Shown: positions 18,881 to 25,664 of the stretch, in pieces | Layout: each line of letters starts with the position of its first letter | Position numbering within the stretch: position 1 is the first letter of the stretch | Assembly (NCBI GenBank): GCA_016792625.1 | Contig: JAEUKK010000142.1 | Coordinates: 62,001-126,000 of the forward strand | Origin: Deltaproteobacteria bacterium | Lineage (GTDB): Bacteria; Myxococcota_A; UBA796; UBA2385 | Reading direction: 5' to 3' | DNA length: 64,000 nt | The notes under the pieces: model-generated | The model's database searches: none | Seen by the model: the letters and a program-made list of their open reading frames with translations, nothing else | What the model was told of the DNA's origin: nothing | Program-made: the position numbers and the translations under genes

Positions 18881-19651
18881 TCAGACCGCGATGTCAGGGC
18901 CGCCCGAGACGGCCTCCCACTGGCAGACCAGGTGAGCGGTCGCGACATAGAGCGGGGGGATGAGGAAGATGAGGCCAGCGAGGCAAAAGGTCGCACCGAG
19001 GCTGGCGAGCCAGGTCGCTGCCATCACACCGATCCCCGCCATGAAAAAAGCCACCGGCGCTCTGCGGATGCGGCGAATCGAAGGGCCGGGTGAGGCAAAG
19101 GGCAAGAGCTCACCCGCGAAACCCCGCCGGTGGACCTCAGGAATGACCAAGTTCGTGAAGAAACCATAGATCGTGTACACCGGCGTCAACAGCACAACCG
19201 AGACAAAGGCTGGGTCCAAGAAGCCCTGTGCGCCGCTCTCCTCGAAGATCAGCGCATTGATGGAAGAGCAGCCCTTCCAAACGAGCACGTGCAGCCCTAT
19301 CAGTGCGATCACACTGACCAAAAATCCCGAAAACACCGAGATGAACAGCTTAAAGCCGGCCGAGAGCTGCGGCCAGAAGTCGAGCCCCGGCAGACCCGGG
19401 GTGCCCGCGCGCACGCGCTCAGCCACGTGCACCTGCCAACCCATCTGCACAAAGAAGCCGAGCAGCGGAACCAGCACGATCAGGCCCATGATCGCATAGC
19501 ACCGCGGCCAATCGGGGTCGGCGAAGGGGTACTTGAGCGCCTCACCGATATCGACCGCCGTGCGCGGCCCCGCTCCGCCGCCGCCCCCCGCAGCTGGCGG
19601 GGGGTGGTCGAGCGAAGCCGTCGGCGGGGCATGGGGCGAGCTCGTGCTCAT
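18881..19651 (-). CDS. DUF4013 membrane protein, parental copy
   Basis: 256-residue paralogue of the protein at 17882-18652: IGEALKYPFADPDW, then GWQVHVAERVRAGTPGLPGL, several hydrophobic segments, and the ending HLVCQWEAVSGGPDIAV. Its N-terminus has a Gly-rich tract. The ATG overlaps the stop of the cysteine-cluster gene (ATGA), so the two are translated together, which is why this is taken as the parental arrangement. Function unknown; an integral inner-membrane protein. Confidence 0.8.
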   Translation of the reverse strand: MSTSSPHAPPTASLDHPPPAAGGGGGAGPRTAVDIGEALKYPFADPDWPRCYAIMGLIVLVPLLGFFVQMGWQVHVAERVRAGTPGLPGLDFWPQLSAGFKLFISVFSGFLVSVIALIGLHVLVWKGCSSINALIFEESGAQGFLDPAFVSVVLLTPVYTIYGFFTNLVIPEVHRRGFAGELLPFASPGPSIRRIRRAPVAFFMAGIGVMAATWLASLGATFCLAGLIFLIPPLYVATAHLVCQWEAVSGGPDIAV

Positions 19652-20661
19652 GGCTGCTCCGGCGCGGTGAGGATACCCACCAGCGCGTCAAAGTCGGGGA
19701 GGTTGACCACGCGGAAGTCGGCGTCGACCTGCAGGGTGGCGCTCAGGCGCTCGAGCCGGCTGCGGTCGATGCGCACGAAGTCGGCGGGCTGCGGCTGGCC
19801 ATAGCGGGCCTTGTACGCGCAGGCGCGGCCGTCGTAGCGCTCGCAGACCCGCGGCCGGGCCGGGTCGTCGTAGAGGCCGCAGCGGCCCGCGCCCTCGGCG
19901 GAGAGGACCCGGTGCGCGCAGCTGGTGCGCAGGGTCAAGGTCCAATTTCCAGCGCGGTCGACGCCGGCCTCGACCCCGTCAAAACCCAGGCAGAAGCGCA
20001 GGTGATCGAGGTTGGCCGCCGAGGTCGGCGCCTGGCGCGGGAAGCTCAGGCGGGTGCAGCACCAGGCGGCGCAGCCCGCGCAGGGCTCGGCCAGCGCGGC
20101 GAAAGGCCGGGCTGCAGGCGCAGAGGTGGGCGCCCCCGCGAGGGCCAGGGCCAGCACCGCCGAGGCCGGCACCGGCGGGTCGGCCACCGGGGCGATGGGC
20201 GGCAGGGCCGGGCCGAGCTGCGCGAAGTCGGGCACGCCGATGATCTCGCGGTGCTCGTCAAAAAGCAGCATCGCGGCCCAGGCCTCGAAGCGGCCCCGGT
20301 CCATGCGCAGGGCGGGGCGGCCGCGCTCGCCCCAAATGGCGCGGTAGGCGCAATTGTAGGCGTCGTAGGCCCGACAGACGCTGGGCTGCTCGGGCAGCCG
20401 GTGCACGGCGCAGCGCCGGGTCTCGGGCAAGAAGTGGCGGCAGGGGGCGCGGTAGTGCACCTGCCAGGTGCCCGTCTCGATCAGCGCCAGCTCGATGCGC
20501 GCGAAATTGAGCAGGTAGCGGGCATAGTCGAGGTCGCTCCACCGGTCGATGGTGAAGCTGTGCACCGGCAGCACGGTGCAGCACCAAGCCGCGCAGCCGG
20601 CGCAGGGGCTCTGGCTGGCGGCGGCCAGATCGAGGGCGCCGGGGGGCAGGGTCGGGTCCAG
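19648..20661 (-). CDS. Protein with two YkgJ-like cysteine clusters
   Basis: About 337 residues built from two similar halves. Each begins PCAGCAAWCCT (residues about 19-29 and in the middle) followed by further Cys in CRHF, RRCAVH and VCRAYDAYNCAYRA (first half), or SCAHR, GRCGLY and VCERYDGRACAYKA (second half). Such clusters in YkgJ-type proteins are thought to bind zinc or an iron-sulphur centre. A GTG at 20574 lies inside the first cluster and would delete PCAGCAAWCC. In frame upstream the only start-like codon is CTG 20661 with GGAGG four bases before it, and I infer a CTG start. The halves are joined by an Ala/Pro-rich linker. Confidence 0.65.
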   Translation of the reverse strand: MDPTLPPGALDLAAASQSPCAGCAAWCCTVLPVHSFTIDRWSDLDYARYLLNFARIELALIETGTWQVHYRAPCRHFLPETRRCAVHRLPEQPSVCRAYDAYNCAYRAIWGERGRPALRMDRGRFEAWAAMLLFDEHREIIGVPDFAQLGPALPPIAPVADPPVPASAVLALALAGAPTSAPAARPFAALAEPCAGCAAWCCTRLSFPRQAPTSAANLDHLRFCLGFDGVEAGVDRAGNWTLTLRTSCAHRVLSAEGAGRCGLYDDPARPRVCERYDGRACAYKARYGQPQPADFVRIDRSRLERLSATLQVDADFRVVNLPDFDALVGILTAPEQP

Positions 20662-20727
20662 GGGGCCTCCGGCGCGGGGGGAGCCGGAGCATAGCGGAGG
20701 CGGGGCGGCGCGCGGCGTCTCGCCCTG

Positions 20728-20766
20728 GCGGGGGGCGTTGCGGGGGGCGGCAGCCCCCCGCCCACC
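20728..20766 (-). repeat. Family A hairpin repeat, copy 3
   Basis: Reverse-oriented copy between the radical SAM stop and the cysteine-cluster gene. The stem has an extra G:C pair on both arms (GGCGGGGGGC and GCCCCCCGC) compared with other copies, a compensated change. Confidence 0.65.
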
Positions 20767-20780
20767 GCTGACCAGGGGCC

Positions 20781-22010
20781 TCAGCCGGCGGCGGCCTCGA
20801 TCAGCTCGGCGGGCAGGTCGACCTCGTCGCGGCGCGCGAGCTGGCTGGCCTCGGCGAAGGTGGCCGGGTGCCCGGTGCGGGGCGGGCGCAGGGTCAGCTT
20901 GGCCGTCTCAAAGAAGCCCTCCATTGTGCGGAACATGCTGCTCGTGTCGATCCAACACGCGCGCATACAGCCCTCGCAGCCGCCGGCCTCGATCAGCCGG
21001 GCCTGCTCGTACTCGGCGCTGTGAAAGTAGGCCTCGAAGTTGGGGTCGAGGAAGTCGAGGTGCTGCTGTTCGGTGCGGTGGCAGATGGTAAATTGGCCAT
21101 TCGGCGCGACCGAGAAGTACAGGCGCCCGGCGTCGCAGCCCTCGGCGGGGAACTGGCCGGTCTTGAGGTAGCGCCGGCTGGCCTCGAGGTAAGGCGTGCT
21201 GTTGAGGATGGGCTTGCCCGCGGCCTTCATCTCGATCAGCGCGTCATAGGCGGCGTCGACCCGGCGGTGCACAGCGTCGGCCGCGTCTTCGATGTTGAGG
21301 CCCAGCTCGGGCCGGTAGCGGATGAAGCGCGCCTCCCAGTTCCGCTGGCCCGCCTTGGGGTCGGGCAGCAGCTCGATGGGCAAAAAGCTGACCGCGAAGC
21401 CGATCTGCTCGGCGAAGCGCACCATATCGGGCAGCTCTTCGAGGTTGAGGTTGCTGACGACACAGTTGATCGTCGGCAGCGCGCCGGGGCGACCGGCGAG
21501 GCGACCGGCCATGTGGGTCATCGTGCGCACCGCCTCGTCCCACGCGCCGTCGATCTCACAAATATAATCGAAGCGCTTGGGGTACAGGCTGTCGAGCGAG
21601 ACCGAAAAGCTCTTCACACCCAGGTCAATCACGCGGTCGACCCGATCAAGGTAGGCCGAGCTGCGCACCACGTTGCGGCCGTTGCCCTCGCCGATGCCGT
21701 TGGTCAACACACGCAGGTTGAGGCCCTCGGCCAGAAAGGCCGAACATGCGTCTTCAAGGCGGGCCGAGGCGAAGGGCTCGCCGCCGCCGATCGACAGCTG
21801 CACCACGCCGAGCCGGGCCATACGCCCGGCCATCAACTTGAGCTGATCAGCGCTCAGCTCTTCTTTTTCGTTGCCGTAGCGCCAAATGCCGCACATCTTG
21901 CAGGTGAGGTTGCACCGGTGCGTGATCCCAAAATGCGCATAGACCGGCACGCGGCGGGTGAGCGCGGCGGCGGCGATCCGGGCGTAGTTGCGGGCAGTAA
22001 AACGCAGCAC
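20781..22010 (-). CDS. Radical SAM protein with SPASM-like C-terminus
   Basis: About 409 residues. The radical SAM [4Fe-4S] motif is CNLTCKMC (Cys 33, 37, 40), preceded by HFGITHR, with the SAM-binding SIGGGEPF downstream. The C-terminal third has more cysteines (EGCDAGR, FTICHR, GGCEGCMRACW), the pattern of SPASM/twitch domains that hold auxiliary clusters. It is similar to enzymes modifying peptides or carrying out lipid or sugar chemistry; substrate unknown. The start is taken as GTG 22010; codons further up run through repeats. It lies 119 bp before the cysteine-cluster gene, with a family A hairpin between. Confidence 0.8.
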   Translation of the reverse strand: MLRFTARNYARIAAAALTRRVPVYAHFGITHRCNLTCKMCGIWRYGNEKEELSADQLKLMAGRMARLGVVQLSIGGGEPFASARLEDACSAFLAEGLNLRVLTNGIGEGNGRNVVRSSAYLDRVDRVIDLGVKSFSVSLDSLYPKRFDYICEIDGAWDEAVRTMTHMAGRLAGRPGALPTINCVVSNLNLEELPDMVRFAEQIGFAVSFLPIELLPDPKAGQRNWEARFIRYRPELGLNIEDAADAVHRRVDAAYDALIEMKAAGKPILNSTPYLEASRRYLKTGQFPAEGCDAGRLYFSVAPNGQFTICHRTEQQHLDFLDPNFEAYFHSAEYEQARLIEAGGCEGCMRACWIDTSSMFRTMEGFFETAKLTLRPPRTGHPATFAEASQLARRDEVDLPAELIEAAAG

Positions 22011-22063
22011 TGGACCCCCAAGGCGGCGACAGCGGCGCCACAGCCGCAGCTTAGCCCAACCCG

Positions 22064-22127
22064 ATGGGCGGGGGCTGGCCGCCCCCGCAACTCCCCCGCG
22101 GCGCGGGGGCTGGCCGCCCCCGCGGGC
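22064..22127 (+). repeat. Family A repeat, copy 4, with doubled hairpin
   Basis: Begins like the other copies but with loop CTGGCCG (CGGGGGCTGGCCGCCCCCG). The hairpin block occurs twice (about 22070-22088 and 22103-22123), separated by CAACTCCCCCGCGG. Confidence 0.65.
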
Positions 22128-22194
22128 CCCGGCTGGGCGGTTTGCGGGCCAAGGCGGCCCGCGCCTGTTGCGCTCTGGCTGCGCCGGAGGCGGC

Positions 22195-22266
22195 TCTTGC
22201 TGTCGACGATGGGCCATCCTTTGCCGATGGGCCTGCTGTCGACGATGGGCCTGCTGTCGACGATGG
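22195..22266 (+). repeat. Four 18-bp tandem repeats
   Basis: Units start at 22195, 22213, 22231 and 22249. The last two are identical (GCCTGCTGTCGACGATGG), the first nearly so, and the second diverged. The unit length keeps the reading frame (PIVDSR on the minus strand), but no gene is otherwise supported. Confidence 0.7.
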
Positions 22267-22300
22267 CCTGGATCGCGCGGGCCGACACCCTCAGGTTCGT

Positions 22301-22493
22301 GGATGCCGGGGGCCGCCGGCCCCCGGGCCCCCGGCCAAGGGGCCCCGCCAAGGGGGGCCGGCGGGCAGGCTTCGCGCGGCGCATGGCAGCGCCGCGCGCC
22401 AGCCCGCAATGGCCCCCCTTTGGAAACCCCCCAGCGCGGCGCGTTTTGGGGCTGGTGTAGGCGATGAGCGGGTCGCCGCGAAGGCCTCGGCTG
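22301..22493 (+). repeat. Family B long palindromic repeat, copy 2
   Basis: Matches 2349-2560 in block order and orientation, with identical stretches such as GCAGGCTTCGCGCGGCGCAT and GCCGCGAAGGCCTCGGCTG. Part of the AAGGGGCCC arm is shortened relative to copy 1. Confidence 0.65.
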
Positions 22494-22556
22494 CTGCAGG
22501 TGGTCGGGGGGCCGTTGGCTTGGCGTGGGTGAAGGTCGGGGTCAACATCGGCCCAC

Positions 22557-23081
22557 TCAGCCCTGCGTCGAGAACAGCGACCGCAGCGTCACCCTCGGGG
22601 CCTCGCCCGGCGTGGCGAGGGCTTGGGCGGCGGCGAGGCGCTGCTCGACCGGACCGATGGCCCAGCAGGCCGCGGCGGGCAGCGCGACGAGGTGGTCGCC
22701 GCCGGGGTCGTTGAGCGCGCAGACGTCGCGGCGCTCGACCGGCGCGCCGGCGGGGCCCGCCTCGGCCCAGCGCAGGGGCAGGCCTTGGGTGCGGCAGACA
22801 TAGGGGCGGTCGGCGTAGGCGCGGCAGGCGCCGTCGGCGTCGAGCAGGGCGCAGGCGCCGCGCGGGTGCGGGGCGCCCGCGGTGAAGAGCGCGGGGTGGC
22901 GCGCGAGCAGCAGCGCGGCCTCGACCTCAAAAACGCTGAGCCCGTCGACGCAGCAGCCGGCGCAGCCCCGGCGGCACTGGCGGGCGGGGCCCTGGGCGAC
23001 CTCGAGCGGCGCGCTGAGCTGATCAACGAGCTGGTGCAGCTTGTCGACGTAGTCCAGGGCGCGGGCGCGGTCGGGGCTCAC
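22557..23081 (-). CDS. YkgJ-family cysteine-cluster protein
   Basis: 174 residues. The cluster CRRGCAGCC lies near residue 37, followed by GACALL, GACRAYADRPYVCRTQGLPL and DVCALN, the conserved cysteine spacing of YkgJ-type putative zinc or iron-sulphur proteins. The GTG at 23081 overlaps the stop of the preceding methyltransferase (GTGA); an upstream GTG at 23114 would overlap it by 37 bases. It is the last gene of an overlapping three-gene run with the barrel protein and methyltransferase. Molecular role unknown. Confidence 0.8.
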   Translation of the reverse strand: MSPDRARALDYVDKLHQLVDQLSAPLEVAQGPARQCRRGCAGCCVDGLSVFEVEAALLLARHPALFTAGAPHPRGACALLDADGACRAYADRPYVCRTQGLPLRWAEAGPAGAPVERRDVCALNDPGGDHLVALPAAACWAIGPVEQRLAAAQALATPGEAPRVTLRSLFSTQG

Positions 23082-24241
23082 CCGAGCCCTGGCCGCTGGA
23101 GCAGGGCCAGCCACTCGGCGTGTGGGCTGTGGGGGAAGAGGTCCACGCCGTCGACGGCGACCAGCGCCCAGCCGGCGTGCAGCAGCGGGGCGAGGTCGGC
23201 GGCGAACACCGCCGGGCCGCCGCAGGCCACCGCGAGCAGCCAGCCCGGGCCGGGGCCCGCGAGCAGGGCCGCGGGCAGCTCGCCGAGGCCGCTGCGGGGC
23301 GGGTCGGCGAGCACGGCGTCTTGATCGGCAAAGAGCGCGTCGCGGTCGCGCACCAAGCGGTCGAGCGAGCCCGGCGCGCGGCGCAGGCGCCCGCCCCAGG
23401 CCGGGTCGGCGGCGAGGCGGTCGAGGCCGGCCGCCGCCAGCGGGTCGGGCTCGACCGCGGTGACCACGGCGCCGAGGCGCAGCAGCGCGCTGCTCAGGTT
23501 GCCGTTGCCCGCGCCGAGCTCGAGCCAGCGGCGGGCGCCGCTGCGCTGGGCCAGCGCGAAGACGGCCTGCAGCAGGGCGGTGTTGGCGGCCGCCCCCGGC
23601 TGCGAGAAGGCGCCGACCGGGCCCCAGAGCGGTACGACCGCCGGGTCAGCGCCGGGCAGCGCCGCGTCGGACCAGGGGCGCAGGGAGGGCGGGCCCAAGC
23701 GGGGCCGGGCCGCGGCGTCACCGGGAACGATCAAGGACTTGCGCCGCTGGCCGAGCTCGATCACAAAACGCCGGGCCGCCCGCCGCAGCCAGGCCCCTTC
23801 GTCGAGCAGCGCGCCGATGTCGGCGTTGGCGGCGTCGATCCACAGGCCCCAAGCGCCGTCGGGCGCGCAGCGCAGGCGCAGGCCTGCCTTGGCCAGCGGC
23901 GGGGGGTCGGCGCGCAGGGCGGCCCAGGCCGCGGCGAGGCCCGGCGCCTGCAAGGGGCAGGCCTCAACGTCGAGGATGTCGTGGTGGTCGATGTCCCAGA
24001 AGCCGAGCCGGGTGGGGCCGGCCCGCAGGCTGGCGTCGACCCGGTCGCGCAGGCCCCAGGCGCCGGCCTCGCGCAGGCGCAGCCCGGCCAGCGGCGCCCC
24101 ATCCAGGCCCTGATCGACGAAGGCAGCGTGCAGCGCAGCGATCTTGGCAGCGCGCTGCACGGCCAGCGGCTGGAGGATCCACGGGCAGCCGCCGCAGCGG
24201 CCGGCCAAGGCGCAGGGGCTGGCCGCACCGGTGGCGCTCAC
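23078..24241 (-). CDS. TrmA/RlmD-family RNA (uracil-5-)methyltransferase-like protein
   Basis: 387 residues. An iron-sulphur signature CALAGRCGGCPW (Cys 10, 16, 19) is completed by VEACPLQ near residue 94, as in RlmD. The SAM-binding domain shows LELGAGNGNLS; the later ADPPRSGLG and VACGGP motifs correspond to DPPR and the catalytic Cys loop (usually SCNP), and HSPHAEWLALL matches the final HxPHxE motif. There is no N-terminal TRAM domain, and the SCNP change to ACGG is unusual. The target is likely a uridine in tRNA or rRNA. The ATG overlaps the upstream stop (ATGA). Confidence 0.8.
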   Translation of the reverse strand: MSATGAASPCALAGRCGGCPWILQPLAVQRAAKIAALHAAFVDQGLDGAPLAGLRLREAGAWGLRDRVDASLRAGPTRLGFWDIDHHDILDVEACPLQAPGLAAAWAALRADPPPLAKAGLRLRCAPDGAWGLWIDAANADIGALLDEGAWLRRAARRFVIELGQRRKSLIVPGDAAARPRLGPPSLRPWSDAALPGADPAVVPLWGPVGAFSQPGAAANTALLQAVFALAQRSGARRWLELGAGNGNLSSALLRLGAVVTAVEPDPLAAAGLDRLAADPAWGGRLRRAPGSLDRLVRDRDALFADQDAVLADPPRSGLGELPAALLAGPGPGWLLAVACGGPAVFAADLAPLLHAGWALVAVDGVDLFPHSPHAEWLALLQRPGLG

Positions 24242-25587
24242 CAGAGGTTGCCGATGTCGATGTAGACGCCGGGCGCGAAGTCTTCGCGGCTCGAGAAGCC
24301 CACGTCGGTGCGGATGATGAAGTTCGTGTTGAAGGCCCAGCGCATGCCCACGCCCTCTGTGACGACCAGCGCGCTGTTGTCGAGGTTTTGCCAGTCTTGG
24401 GCCAGCCAGCCTACGTCAGAGAAGCCGATGGCGGTCAGATCCACCTTGGCCTTGCTGACCTTGAAGCTCGAAAAGGTCCACCGCAGCTCGGGCTGGGCGA
24501 TGAAGCGGACTTTTCCGGCGACGCCGCGCAGGCGCACGCCGCGCCCCGAGCGCTGCCCACCGAAGCTCTCGTAGATCTGGCTGCCGCCCATGCGGGTCTC
24601 GTCGAGGAAGGGCAGCTCGCCCACCACGCCATCGGCCACCAGGCGCGCGGCGCCGATCAGGCGCGCGCGTTTGTCGAAGGGCGCGTAGCCCCGCAGGGTG
24701 GTGTTGTAGCCAAACCAGCTCCAGTCGCTGCCCCAGACCGGGGCACCGCCGCGCACCGTGGCCTCGACCCAGTAGCCCTCTTTGGGCGCGGGCTCGTTGT
24801 CGCGGTTGTCGACCATCACGCCGGTCTGCAGCACGCTGCTAAAGCCCTCTTCGCCGCCAGGGAAGTCGGCCGCGTACAGCGTGTCGGGGTAGGGCTCGCG
24901 CACGTCAAAGTCGCCGGGGATCAGGTACTGGCCCCACCACGCGAGCATCAGCTCGACCTTGTGCGGCATGGGGTCAATGGCGTAGCGGGCGCTGATCAGG
25001 CCGTTGGGCTGAATCAGGCGCACCTTGTGGTAGCGGTCGACCAGCTCATCGGCGGCCTTCCCCTCGAGCCCCATCGAAGCGGCGAGGGCCTCGGCCTCGG
25101 CCAGGTCGCAGGGCTGGCTCGGGTCGGTGCCGCAGTAGTTGGCCGCCCGGGTGCTGGCGAACTCGACCCGGGTGCTCAGGCGCAGCGGCAGGTCGGCCAC
25201 CTCGATGACGTCGAGGTCGATGCGGTGGGTGTGGACCTGTTTTGTCGTCATGTAGAGCAGGATGGTCGACGACCACTTGTAGGGGGCCGTGCCCCCATCG
25301 TAGCGGTACACGCTGGCCAGCACGCCATAGCCAAAGCCATCGTCGCTGTTGTAGGCCACCGCCGGCACGCCGCCCCAGCCAAAACCGAACCGATCCCAGG
25401 GCTTGGCCTCAGCGGGCGGGGGCCCCGCAGCCGCGGGCGGCGCGCCGGTCTCGGCAGGCGGCGGCGCCTCGCTGTCTACAGCCTGCTGTGGGCCATCTTC
25501 GGCGGGCTGCTGGGCGTGGGCCAGGCCTCCGAACAGCAGCGCGGGCGCGAGGGCGAGGCGCCAGGGGCGCGCAGAGCGGTGGGTCAT
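24238..25587 (-). CDS. Outer-membrane beta-barrel protein, surface antigen (D15/Omp85)-like
   Basis: 449 residues with a signal peptide (to AHAQQ), a Pro/Ala-rich linker (about 30-62) and a C-terminal barrel of about 370 residues with alternating strands ending in the aromatic residue Trp, as expected for BAM-assembled porins. The barrel contains DNRDNEPAPKEGYWVEA and GQRSGRGVRLRG, which resemble the surface-antigen (Omp85) barrel. No POTRA domains are present. It is first in an overlapping run with an RNA methyltransferase and a YkgJ-like protein, an odd partnership. Confidence 0.75.
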   Translation of the reverse strand: MTHRSARPWRLALAPALLFGGLAHAQQPAEDGPQQAVDSEAPPPAETGAPPAAAGPPPAEAKPWDRFGFGWGGVPAVAYNSDDGFGYGVLASVYRYDGGTAPYKWSSTILLYMTTKQVHTHRIDLDVIEVADLPLRLSTRVEFASTRAANYCGTDPSQPCDLAEAEALAASMGLEGKAADELVDRYHKVRLIQPNGLISARYAIDPMPHKVELMLAWWGQYLIPGDFDVREPYPDTLYAADFPGGEEGFSSVLQTGVMVDNRDNEPAPKEGYWVEATVRGGAPVWGSDWSWFGYNTTLRGYAPFDKRARLIGAARLVADGVVGELPFLDETRMGGSQIYESFGGQRSGRGVRLRGVAGKVRFIAQPELRWTFSSFKVSKAKVDLTAIGFSDVGWLAQDWQNLDNSALVVTEGVGMRWAFNTNFIIRTDVGFSSREDFAPGVYIDIGNLW

Positions 25588-25664
25588 CGGGTCCTCGCCG
25601 GTCGGGGCCAGGGCTGGGCAGGTCGGGACTCTACACCGGGCGCCCCCGCCGGCCGCGGGCGGCC

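Larger units (their letters stand above)
22011..22556. other. Repeat-filled intergenic region
   Basis: Contains a doubled family A repeat (22064-22127), four 18-bp tandem units (22195-22266) and a family B repeat (22301-22493). No gene is supported, although repeats leave open frames on both strands. Confidence 0.6.
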
